A program made the position numbers and the translations under genes. Below the pieces are notes generated by a model. That model was given only the letters and a program-made list of their open reading frames with translations, was not told the DNA's origin and did not search any database. Shown one piece after another: positions 57,039 to 64,000 of a DNA stretch of 64,000 bases. The stretch is taken from contig JAVBNE010000014.1 of assembly GCA_031551755.1 (NCBI GenBank), positions 1 through 64,000 on the forward strand. The letters run 5' to 3'. Each line of letters starts with the position of its first letter. The stretch's first letter is position 1. This stretch comes from JAVBMU01 sp031551755 (lineage in GTDB: Bacteria; Actinomycetota; Actinomycetes; Actinomycetales; Cellulomonadaceae).

Positions 57039-57293
57039 GTGTCCCCGATACTCGACGTGCTCCTCCACCCCGACCGGCGCAAGCCGTCGCCCGAGCCGCT
57101 TCGGGTCGATCTGCGAGTCGTGATCGTCGCGGGGATGGTGGCTTGGGCGATCGCATTGGCCATCTGCGCCATTCTCGCCGTTGCCGACGTCGTTGCCGAC
57201 CGCGAGGTCGCCATGTGCGGTACCGGACTCATTCTCGGAGTTGCCGGACTGATCTGGGAACGCAGCCACCGTCGCTCTTATCGCGGCGATTAG
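57039..57293 (+). CDS. DUF2530 family membrane protein
   Basis: An 84-residue protein with two hydrophobic segments (VVIVAGMVAWAIALAICAIL and MCGTGLILGVAGLIW) and a basic tail (ERSHRRSYRGD). This is the layout of DUF2530 proteins found only in actinobacteria. GTG at 57039 has TACCAT six bases upstream. It is convergent with the GHKL ATPase gene, 11 bases apart. Function unknown. Confidence 0.8.
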   Translation: MSPILDVLLHPDRRKPSPEPLRVDLRVVIVAGMVAWAIALAICAILAVADVVADREVAMCGTGLILGVAGLIWERSHRRSYRGD

Positions 57294-57304
57294 GTACCAA
57301 AGTC

Positions 57305-60300
57305 TCAGTCCAGGCCGACGACCTCATCGGCGTCCGACCTGCGCAAGTCGCCGTCCGGCTCCACGAGAAACCCTTCCGGCGCCCAGGCCGTCTCCGCGAT
57401 AGCCCTCTCCGCATTCCACGGGTCACGCAACAGCTCTGCCACCAACGACCATCGCTCGTACCGACCGGTCGCGGCCGCGATCGCCCGGGCCGCCGCACCC
57501 AGGCCTACCGCATGCGCCTGCGGCCCGTCCGGGGTCTGCACCAGCCACCAGCTGACTGATCGGCCCGCCACCCGGAGGTCGGTGTGCTCCCACCACTGGC
57601 TGGGTGCATCATCGATGGCCAGCGCCAGGGCGCGCGGTTCCCCCACATCGTCCGGCTCCTGGCCGGCAGGTGGGGCAACGCCCAGGTCGAGGTAGGCCGC
57701 AACCCTCTCGGGCCGGCGGGCAGGAAACACCGGGTGGCACTGGGCCCACATGGGATCACGAGCGACGACGACCTCCCGAGCAGCGACCATCACCACCCCG
57801 TCGGGTCCCAGCGCGGGCAGCCGATCCGGTAGCTGGTCCGGCTCACCGCCGTCGGCCGCCGCGAACTCCACGGCACGCCAGATGACGAGTGCATCAGCTG
57901 CCGCCATCGATTCCCCCACGGCGGGCAGGATTTCCCAGAGTCGAGTCCAGTCGGCCGGCGCAAGTTCATCGAGACCGTTGACTCCGCCGATCGCGACGAG
58001 GAACTCTTCGTCAAGTTCGCGGAGGTAGGCGGACGGTCCGGGGAGGAACCGGGCAGTCACACGGTCGAGGGCGAACGGCGCACCGACCTCGGTCCGCAAC
58101 CACCAACCAGCGTAGGACCATGCGGTTCCGGCCGCGGAGCGTACCGGGCTGAGCACCGCCTGCCTGGTGACCGGATCTGCGGAGATGGCCGCCAAGGCCG
58201 ACTGCCACTGATCGTCCGCGATGGTGTCCAGGTCCGCGACCGCCTCGATCTCATCGATGAAGACCCCAGGGCCGAGTTCGTCGGCCAGATAGTCGAGGTA
58301 GCCCGACCAATCGGACAGCCATGCCTGGGGATCGGTGCCGGTATCGGCCGGATCCTCCCCCGGTAGCGGGGTGAGAACATCGGCCACGCGGTAGACCGAC
58401 GGCTCCTCGCGGACCCCAACCGCGCGCAGGGTGTCCGACCCCCAGTCGGCGATCACCTGTGAGTCGACCAACGGAAGGTCGAGAACCCGCGCAGCCCAGC
58501 TCCCAGGTAGTGCGCATTCGCGTGCGGCCCGGGGCGGCCCGTCGGCCGTCGCGACCGGAAGCTCCCCCCACCAGAACGGCAGGCCGTGCCCGGCGGCCAC
58601 CGCTGCGGAGGCGACGATCCGCAACGCGTGCTCGATCTCCACAGACCACTCGTTCGCCAACTCCAGAAGCTGCTCGCGGACCCCTGGTTCTCCCACGATC
58701 ACTCCTGGGTCGCCGGGGCGCGCACCCAGTCGCTCCAACAAGGGATGCGCGGCGGCGGGGTCAACGATCCGCAGGTCGAGGGCGCCGGCCACCGCAACGG
58801 TCGGCCACTCTTTCGCAGCCTCGGCCGTTCCGTCCCCCGTCCCGCTCTCGCCGAGCAGCAGTCCCCGCGCCCCGCGAACAGTCCGCCCATCCAGCAAGGG
58901 CACCGGTATCCCCGCGAGCGCATCCAGCACCCCCGGCTCCGTCAGATGCGCGGCTGCCGCGGCGTAGACCGCGCGGTACTCCGCAGCCGAGGCACCCATC
59001 GGCAGTTCCTCGACCAAATCGGCCAGGGTGACCACCGCCATCCCCAAGGCCCGGGCGGCGGCGCCTTGGCCGGAGCGAAGGACGACGAGGTTGCCCACCA
59101 GCGGAGCCAATGCGTCCACCATCGCCGGGTCCGCACCGACTCCACCGGCGATCGCCACAGCCTCATCGGGCCGGATCAGACGTCCGGAGACCTCTACCGG
59201 CACCGACTCTGCGAGCAGGGGGGTGGTCGCGATCGCCTCGACGGCGGCCACGCGGCAAACAGCATCGATCGCCCCGGCCGGCATCCCGGCGGGTACCCAG
59301 TCCAGTGGGCTGCCCCCGACCGCGACCACCTCGACCAGCAGGTCCGCATAGGCCCGACCCGCCTCAGCGGCCACCGCATCCGCCAACCGTCCGGCAACGA
59401 TGTGGCGGCGGGAGGGGCTGAGCGGGAAGGAAGCGATCAACAGTGCAGGGAAAGAGGTGGGCTCATCGGTCGGTGTCGGTGCGTGCACTGCCGGTGGCTG
59501 GGCCGAGGGCCGGGGACCACCGGCGACAGCGTCGGCGGGTACGGCCCACATGACCGACCATTCCTGGCGGCGGTTCTCCACCGGCAGGTCGTCCAACAGT
59601 TCCGTGGGGAACCGGCCGCTGCGGCGCGCAACCGTCCACCTCCTCGCAACATCGGCCCATCGGCGCGTTGGTCCCGCAGGATCCTCGATGACCACCTCGG
59701 CCAAAGCCGGCATGGCGAGCAGCAGGGCATCGTCGACGGCGGCCAGTTGTGCGCGGACCTCCACCAGCGCCGCGTCGTCGCGCAACTGAAGGCGCACAGC
59801 TGTCGTCCAGCCCTCCGGCACCTCGACCACCGCCGAGAAAGGTAGCCGCAACGCGGGCAGTTCGACACCGCGACGGTTGAGTTCCTGGGCGATTCCGGCG
59901 TGGCCGGCCGCGAGCGACTGGAGCACGGTCCGGGTCCTGGCCAGGGAGAACTCCACGGACCGGTCACCACTGCCGATCCGGATGTCGTCCGCCACTGCGC
60001 GCAGAGCGGCAAACCCCACCCCAAAGCGCCCGACCGTCGGATTCTCAGCGGCCTGTTTCGCGGAAGCCCTCATGGAGGCCAAGGATTCGACCCCCTCGCG
60101 ATCGAGGGGAGCCCCGGTATTGAGGGCGACCAAATGCCAGGAGTCACCATCGGCGGCCGGAGGTTCGACACGAAGGAGCAGTCGACCCGGAATCCGTGCA
60201 CGGGCGGCGGCATCTGCGGCGTTCTGGGCAAGTTCGACGACCACCCGACCCCGGTAGTGGCCACGGGCGAAATCGTCCTCGGTGTTTGCATCCTCCCGGA

Positions 60301-60376
60301 AGCGGGTGGGTGACGCCGCCCACGCCTCCGTGACCGCACGGCGCAGGGCCTCGGTCCCGAAGGCGTCCGTGGTCAC
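57305..60376 (-). CDS. Sacsin/Hsp90-like GHKL ATPase of actinobacteria
   Basis: A 1,023-residue protein. The N-terminal ATPase carries the GHKL boxes: RVVVELAQNAADAAARARIP (N box), TGAPLDREGVESLASMRASA (G1-type) and PTVGRFGVGFAALRAVADDI (G2-type). The long remainder (~300-1000) contains repeated alpha/beta blocks without a named domain. Homologues are conserved in actinobacteria, usually directly beside a DUF3027 gene as here, and are annotated as sacsin N-terminal ATPase-like proteins. GTG 60376 overlaps the DUF3027 stop as GTGA. Role unknown, chaperone-like activity possible. Confidence 0.85.
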   Translation of the reverse strand: MTTDAFGTEALRRAVTEAWAASPTRFREDANTEDDFARGHYRGRVVVELAQNAADAAARARIPGRLLLRVEPPAADGDSWHLVALNTGAPLDREGVESLASMRASAKQAAENPTVGRFGVGFAALRAVADDIRIGSGDRSVEFSLARTRTVLQSLAAGHAGIAQELNRRGVELPALRLPFSAVVEVPEGWTTAVRLQLRDDAALVEVRAQLAAVDDALLLAMPALAEVVIEDPAGPTRRWADVARRWTVARRSGRFPTELLDDLPVENRRQEWSVMWAVPADAVAGGPRPSAQPPAVHAPTPTDEPTSFPALLIASFPLSPSRRHIVAGRLADAVAAEAGRAYADLLVEVVAVGGSPLDWVPAGMPAGAIDAVCRVAAVEAIATTPLLAESVPVEVSGRLIRPDEAVAIAGGVGADPAMVDALAPLVGNLVVLRSGQGAAARALGMAVVTLADLVEELPMGASAAEYRAVYAAAAAHLTEPGVLDALAGIPVPLLDGRTVRGARGLLLGESGTGDGTAEAAKEWPTVAVAGALDLRIVDPAAAHPLLERLGARPGDPGVIVGEPGVREQLLELANEWSVEIEHALRIVASAAVAAGHGLPFWWGELPVATADGPPRAARECALPGSWAARVLDLPLVDSQVIADWGSDTLRAVGVREEPSVYRVADVLTPLPGEDPADTGTDPQAWLSDWSGYLDYLADELGPGVFIDEIEAVADLDTIADDQWQSALAAISADPVTRQAVLSPVRSAAGTAWSYAGWWLRTEVGAPFALDRVTARFLPGPSAYLRELDEEFLVAIGGVNGLDELAPADWTRLWEILPAVGESMAAADALVIWRAVEFAAADGGEPDQLPDRLPALGPDGVVMVAAREVVVARDPMWAQCHPVFPARRPERVAAYLDLGVAPPAGQEPDDVGEPRALALAIDDAPSQWWEHTDLRVAGRSVSWWLVQTPDGPQAHAVGLGAAARAIAAATGRYERWSLVAELLRDPWNAERAIAETAWAPEGFLVEPDGDLRRSDADEVVGLD

Positions 60377-61311
60377 GGAGCCGGCGAATCCATGTCGGAG
60401 ACGAGCGATGCGGCCTCGGTCGGCTCAGGTGCGGGTGCGGTGTCCGCGGCAGGCGGTTCGGGCACGGCGTCCGCGCCATCAGGCTCCGGCACCGCAGTCG
60501 GCTCGGCCGACGCGGTCGACTCAGTTTCGCGCAGCCGGACCACCTCGACGTGATCGACCATGGACGGCGGCGCGGGCCACTCGCTCGGCGGCGAGTCCAC
60601 TTCGGTCTCGGAATGGGCACCACACCCATGGTCGGCGCTGACGACCCTGCCGTCATCCGGCGACCACTCGTTGGCGCATACCCCGAAGACCTGCCCCAGC
60701 GATCCTTGCAGCGGCACGATGAACCCACAGGTGCGGCATTCGGCGGTCGAAGCTACCGAGCCGGATGTCGCCGGTCCGCCCGGGCCTCGGTACCAACGAT
60801 CCGCTGCATCCTCGCGGCCGTCGCGCGACAGCACACGGGCACGAGCCAGCGCCAGTTCATCGATCGCGACGGCATCCATCTCTGGGTCACCAGTCGCGAC
60901 ATAGCCGGGCTCCAAGCGCGGATCGTCCGCACGGAACGGCAGCACGTCACCGGGCCCGATGTCGCCCGGACGCAGCCGATCAGCCCAGGGCAGCCAGTCC
61001 GGGGCGAGCAGCGCGCCGTCGCCCGGCAACAGCTCGACCTCACTGACAGTGGCGGTCCGGCCACGTGGAACCCGCGCCAGCGTGACCGTCCAGTGCCAAC
61101 CGATATAGCCCCGGAGGTTGCAGGCGAAGCGGTGGGACATCACGCGGTCGTCCTCGGCGGCTGCCGTCAGGTGTTCACCGACATCCTGGGGACGGTCAGC
61201 TACCGCCTCCGCAGCTGCCCGCGCGATTTCCACGGCGGCGGTCAGCACCGCGTCCCGCGACGCCCGGGCCGAGACCGGGCGACGGCGCTCCTGCGCTGCC
61301 ACGACGGCCAT
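60373..61311 (-). CDS. DUF3027 protein
   Basis: A 312-residue actinobacteria-specific protein. Family regions: HRFACNLRGYIGWHWTVTLA, EVELLPGDGALLAPDWLPWA, DRLRPGDIGPGDVLPFRADD and the zinc-like AECRTCGFIVPLQGSLGQVF followed by GVCANEWSPDDGRVVSADHG. An acidic Ala/Pro/Glu-rich tail ends it. Function unknown. ATG at 61311 begins one base after the stop of the cold-shock gene; it overlaps the next gene by four bases. The three make one operon. Confidence 0.92.
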   Translation of the reverse strand: MAVVAAQERRRPVSARASRDAVLTAAVEIARAAAEAVADRPQDVGEHLTAAAEDDRVMSHRFACNLRGYIGWHWTVTLARVPRGRTATVSEVELLPGDGALLAPDWLPWADRLRPGDIGPGDVLPFRADDPRLEPGYVATGDPEMDAVAIDELALARARVLSRDGREDAADRWYRGPGGPATSGSVASTAECRTCGFIVPLQGSLGQVFGVCANEWSPDDGRVVSADHGCGAHSETEVDSPPSEWPAPPSMVDHVEVVRLRETESTASAEPTAVPEPDGADAVPEPPAADTAPAPEPTEAASLVSDMDSPAP

Positions 61312-61312
61312 G

Positions 61313-61696
61313 TCAGCCCTCGATCTCATCCGCCACAGCGCGGAGCACCGCGCTGATCTTGCCTGATTTGTCCTTATCCGGGTAGCGACCACGGCGCAGG
61401 CCGTTGCCCACCCGGTCGAGCTCCTTGATCAGGTCCTCCACGATCACGGCCATCTCATCCGCCGAGCGCCGCTTTGCCTTCACGACCGACGGGGCGGGCT
61501 CCAGCAGCGTGACCGCCAGTGCCTGCGGGCCGCGTCGGCCGTCGGCCACCCCGTAGTCGACGCGCGCGCCGGGCTTCGGCGCCGCAGCACCCGTGGGCAG
61601 CGCGGAGGCATGCAGGAAGACCTCGCTGCCGTCATCGCCTGCGATAAAGCCGAACCCTCGTTCGGTGTCAAACCACTTGACCTTGCCGGTGGGCAC
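61313..61696 (-). CDS. Cold-shock protein with C-terminal extension
   Basis: A 127-residue protein. The first ~65 residues are a cold-shock domain (PTGKVKWFDTERGFGFIAGD then DGSEVFLHASALP) with the RNP-like aromatic motifs for single-stranded nucleic acid. The last ~60 residues are a basic helical tail (KRRSADEMAVIVEDLIKELD), a common actinobacterial version. GTG at 61696 has GAGG eight bases upstream; the frame further upstream is not homologous. It leads the DUF3027-GHKL operon. Confidence 0.92.
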   Translation of the reverse strand: MPTGKVKWFDTERGFGFIAGDDGSEVFLHASALPTGAAAPKPGARVDYGVADGRRGPQALAVTLLEPAPSVVKAKRRSADEMAVIVEDLIKELDRVGNGLRRGRYPDKDKSGKISAVLRAVADEIEG

Positions 61697-61778
61697 GTGA
61701 AACCTCGTCGGTGCTCGATGGAAAATGCGTAGGTCAAGGCTACCGGCCTGCGCGGCAGCTCGGCTACGGGATACCGGT

Positions 61779-63239
61779 CTAGGCCGACGAGTGCTTCTCC
61801 AGGAACGAGTAGACCTCGGCCTCGTCGACACCCGGGAAGGCACCTGCAGGCAACGCCGACAGCACATGCTGATGCATCCGGGCACTCGGCCACGACTCGT
61901 CCTGCCAACGCCCTGCACTGGAGGATTCGGGCCGTCGGCAGCAACTGGGATCGGGGCAGCGCGACTCCCGGCGCACCGCAGTGTCACGCCCACGGAACCA
62001 CTTGGCGGAGGAAAACGGCACCCCGACCGCGATCGCGAAGTCACCCGAGGTGGTCATCCCCGTCTGCGTGGAACACCAGAATGTGCCGGTCGGCGTGTCG
62101 GTGTACTGGTACGACTCCGTGGCACGGTCGCGGTGCGTGAACGCCTCGCGCACCGCCCAGTTGCGACAGACCAGTTGGCCTTCGATCGCTCCGGAGAAGT
62201 CCGTGGGCAACGGCAACCCGTCGTTCTCGTATCCGCGAAACAGCGCGCCGTCGTCGCCCACGCGTAGGAAGTGCACCGGAATACCCAGGCGCGAGGTGGC
62301 CAGGTTGGTGAACCTCTGGGCGGCAGCCTCGTGAGTGACCCCAAAGGCATCCCGGAAATCTTCCACGGCCAGGTCGCGGGTCCGCTTGCGGGACTCCAGG
62401 AACTCCACCGCCGCCGTCTGCGGAATGAGGCAGCAGGCTGCGAAGTAGTTGATCTCGACACGCTGACGTAGGAACTCCGAATACGAACGCGGGCGGTGAT
62501 GCCCCAGGACTCGATGACCAAGGGCCTGAAGCGCCAGGGAGCGCAGACCATGGCCCCCCGGGATCGAGGCGGGCGGCAGGTAGATCCGGCCGTTACGCAG
62601 ATCCGTGACGGTGCGTGTCGAATGCGGCAGGTCGTCCACATGCAGTAAAGCGAACCCGAGTTGTTCGGCCAGCAGGGTCACTGAGCGGTGCGTGAGCGGA
62701 CCGCTGGTATACCCGGCCTTGCGGGCCAGGTTCTCGGCCAACTCCTCAATCTCCGGCAGGTAGTTGTTGCGCGCCTGCCGCTCGAGCCGCAACTCGGTGT
62801 TCGCCCGGCGCGCCTCCGCCGGAGTGGCAATGGTGGCCGACTCCCTCCGGGCAAGCTCCGTATGCAGCCCTACGAGGTTCTCCAGGATCGGCGTCGGCAG
62901 TCGTTGACCGGGCCGGATGGCCGGCAACCCGAGGGCAGCGAACAACGGGCTGCGCTGAGCGCGGTCCAACGCGATCTCCAACGCGGCACGGCGCGATGGC
63001 GGTTCCTGCGACAGCAGATCGGTGACCGAGACGCCGAGTGCATCGGCGATCTGCCGCAGCAGGGACAGCCGTGGTTCCCGGCGCCCGTTCTCGATCATGG
63101 ACAGCAGACTGGGAGTGGCACCGACCGCCGTCCCCAGGGCATCAAGAGTCAGCCCACGGGCGGTCCGGTAGTGCCGGATCCGTCGCCCGAGGGTGATGAG
63201 GTCGGCCACCGTCTCCGGGGGCGCGGTGCGATCAGCCAT
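61779..63239 (-). CDS. RamB/ScfR-type XRE-ImmA/IrrE transcriptional regulator
   Basis: A 486-residue regulator of carbon metabolism type. The N-terminal Cro/C1 HTH is clear (LGRRIRHYRTARGLTLDALG, then ATPSLLSMIENGRREPRLSL). A middle IrrE/peptidase-like region contains SLALQALGHRVLGHHRPRSY (a partial HExxH equivalent), INYFAACCLIPQ and FGVTHEAAAQRFTNLA. The C-terminal DUF2083/ScfR domain has four cysteines near its end (RCPDPSCCRR). Such proteins sense acyl-CoA and control acetate/propionate genes. ATG 63239 follows TACTGT by six bases. It is divergent from pckG. Confidence 0.92.
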   Translation of the reverse strand: MADRTAPPETVADLITLGRRIRHYRTARGLTLDALGTAVGATPSLLSMIENGRREPRLSLLRQIADALGVSVTDLLSQEPPSRRAALEIALDRAQRSPLFAALGLPAIRPGQRLPTPILENLVGLHTELARRESATIATPAEARRANTELRLERQARNNYLPEIEELAENLARKAGYTSGPLTHRSVTLLAEQLGFALLHVDDLPHSTRTVTDLRNGRIYLPPASIPGGHGLRSLALQALGHRVLGHHRPRSYSEFLRQRVEINYFAACCLIPQTAAVEFLESRKRTRDLAVEDFRDAFGVTHEAAAQRFTNLATSRLGIPVHFLRVGDDGALFRGYENDGLPLPTDFSGAIEGQLVCRNWAVREAFTHRDRATESYQYTDTPTGTFWCSTQTGMTTSGDFAIAVGVPFSSAKWFRGRDTAVRRESRCPDPSCCRRPESSSAGRWQDESWPSARMHQHVLSALPAGAFPGVDEAEVYSFLEKHSSA

Positions 63240-63242
63240 CGC

Positions 63243-63257
63243 TTGACAGTATGTCAA
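63243..63257 (-). promoter_or_regulatory. Inverted repeat over the ramB-like promoter
   Basis: TTGACA-GTA-TGTCAA (63243-63257) is a perfect palindrome that covers the -10 (TACTGT, minus strand 63251-63246). It is well placed for autoregulation. Confidence 0.6.
63246..63251 (-). promoter_or_regulatory. -10 element TACTGT (leaderless) of the RamB-like gene
   Basis: TACTGT, six bases (CAAGCG), then ATG at 63239. Confidence 0.5.
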
Positions 63258-63377
63258 AATCGCAAGATCTTCGGGACCAACGGCCTAGAAAGACGGTCGA
63301 AGGACGGTGCAAGCTGGGGTGTCGGAACTCAATTCCCGTCTTCTTGACGGCCGAACACATCCCGGAGTGCTCCTGCA

Positions 63378-64000
63378 ATGACTGCCACCACCAGCTCTGC
63401 CAGCGCGACGTCCACCGGTCAACCGCGAGACGTTCAGGCCTGGGTCAAGGAAATCGCCGAGCTCACGCAGCCCAACGAGGTCGTGTGGTGTGACGGTTCT
63501 GCCGAGGAGCGCCAGCGGCTCATCGACCAGCTGATCGCAGGCGGAACGCTGTTCAAGCTCAACGAGAAGCTGCGCCCCGGCAGCTACCTGGCCCGCTCCA
63601 ACCCGGAAGACGTCGCACGGGTGGAGTCGCGCACCTTCATCTGTTCGAAGGAAGAGGCGGACGCCGGCCCCACCAACAACTGGTCCGAGCCGGAGGGCAT
63701 GCGCGCCGAACTGCGCGACGTCTTCGCCGGGTCGATGCGTGGGCGCACCATGTACGTCGTCCCCTTCTCCATGGGACCCGTCGGCGGCCCGATCTCCCAA
63801 GTCGGCATCGAGATCACCGACTCCCCCTACGTCGTCGTCTCCATGGGCATCATGACCCGCGTCGGCACGGCCGTCATGGACCTCATCAACGCGGGCCAGC
63901 AGTGGGTCCCGGCCGTGCACTCGGTGGGCGCCCCGCTCGCCGACGGTGAGGCGGACGTCCCCTGGCCCTGCAGCGACACCAAGTACATCGTGCACTTCCC
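63378..64000 (+). CDS. pckG: Phosphoenolpyruvate carboxykinase (GTP), N-terminal part
   Basis: The first 207 residues of the GTP-dependent enzyme that turns oxaloacetate into phosphoenolpyruvate, the first step of gluconeogenesis. Visible: VQAWVKEIAELTQPNEVVWC, DGSAEERQRLIDQLIAGGTL, FKLNEKLRPGSYLARSNPED, VARVESRTFICSKEEADAGP, MYVVPFSMGPVGGPISQVGI and SVGAPL. All are the normal N-terminal elements; the kinase loop (kinase-1a) and the catalytic Cys lie beyond the window. It is divergent from the RamB-like regulator, which is a likely controller. Confidence 0.97.
   Translation, partial: MTATTSSASATSTGQPRDVQAWVKEIAELTQPNEVVWCDGSAEERQRLIDQLIAGGTLFKLNEKLRPGSYLARSNPEDVARVESRTFICSKEEADAGPTNNWSEPEGMRAELRDVFAGSMRGRTMYVVPFSMGPVGGPISQVGIEITDSPYVVVSMGIMTRVGTAVMDLINAGQQWVPAVHSVGAPLADGEADVPWPCSDTKYIVHF

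Noticed and set aside
1..64000. CRISPR array, rRNA operon, replication origin or phage structural genes
   Set aside because: No regularly spaced repeats, no rRNA sequence, no DnaA-box cluster and no capsid, tail or terminase gene could be found; the only integrase genes are remnants.

Overview
The window is GC-rich with almost every codon ending in G or C, and its gene set is actinobacterial: SepX/GlpR, DUF3027, DUF2530, a RamB/ScfR-type regulator beside GTP-dependent PEP carboxykinase, a DtxR-family regulator, a Pmt mannosyltransferase and an NlpC/P60 gene under a c-di-AMP riboswitch. It is a chromosomal segment of a high-GC Actinomycetota, perhaps in or near Propionibacteriales; genus cannot be fixed from the sequence alone. 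Many genes carry a TAnnnT element exactly 6 (sometimes 7) bases before the start codon, which points to abundant leaderless transcription.

Layout. 1-0.7 kb: the right end of an IS3-family element that has cut off a type VII secretion toxin-like gene, next to its EspC-like partner. 0.8-10.1 kb: core genes (rsmI, an O-mannosyltransferase, a lipoprotein-hexosaminidase pair, small membrane proteins, and a TetR regulator divergent from a membrane protein-RidA operon with two matching operators). 10.2-19.3 kb: an accessory island made of gene remnants, two PIN-type toxin-antitoxin modules, a three-gene cassette (MerR-HTH/SF2 helicase, small CxxC protein, HNH nuclease) that looks like an unrecognised defence system, a decayed large serine recombinase, and an integrase remnant against tRNA-Ala(CGC) with a 42-bp attachment-site-like duplication. 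19.4-30.9 kb: sepX, a GNAT acetyltransferase, formyl-THF cyclo-ligase, a penicillin-acylase family hydrolase, FmdB, a SAF protein, mscL and a large degenerate helicase with a Vsr-like C-terminus. 31-36 kb: a small protein behind a LexA-like box, an ArsR regulator with a P-type metal ATPase that lacks the CPX motif, a methyltransferase and MazEF. 36-48.5 kb: a hydrolase lacking its serine, tRNA-Arg(CCT), thyA-folA, OsmC, PadR, a dimethylargininase-like enzyme with an aminotransferase, a DrrAB-like exporter, NDH-2, a tandem UspA protein and a riboswitch-controlled NlpC/P60 protein. 48.9-64 kb: a DtxR-family regulator, serC, a transporter with a 5'-truncated MarR gene, manA, a purine permease, a polyprenyl-phosphate sugar transferase, a GHKL ATPase-DUF3027-cold-shock operon, and a RamB-like regulator divergent from pckG, whose 3' end lies outside the window.

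How the parts work together: thyA-folA and formyl-THF cyclo-ligase serve folate metabolism; Pmt, the sugar transferase, manA and NlpC/P60 serve the cell envelope; the RamB-like gene sits where it could control gluconeogenic pckG. The island between VOC-fragment and tRNA-Ala is the most likely site of something undescribed.
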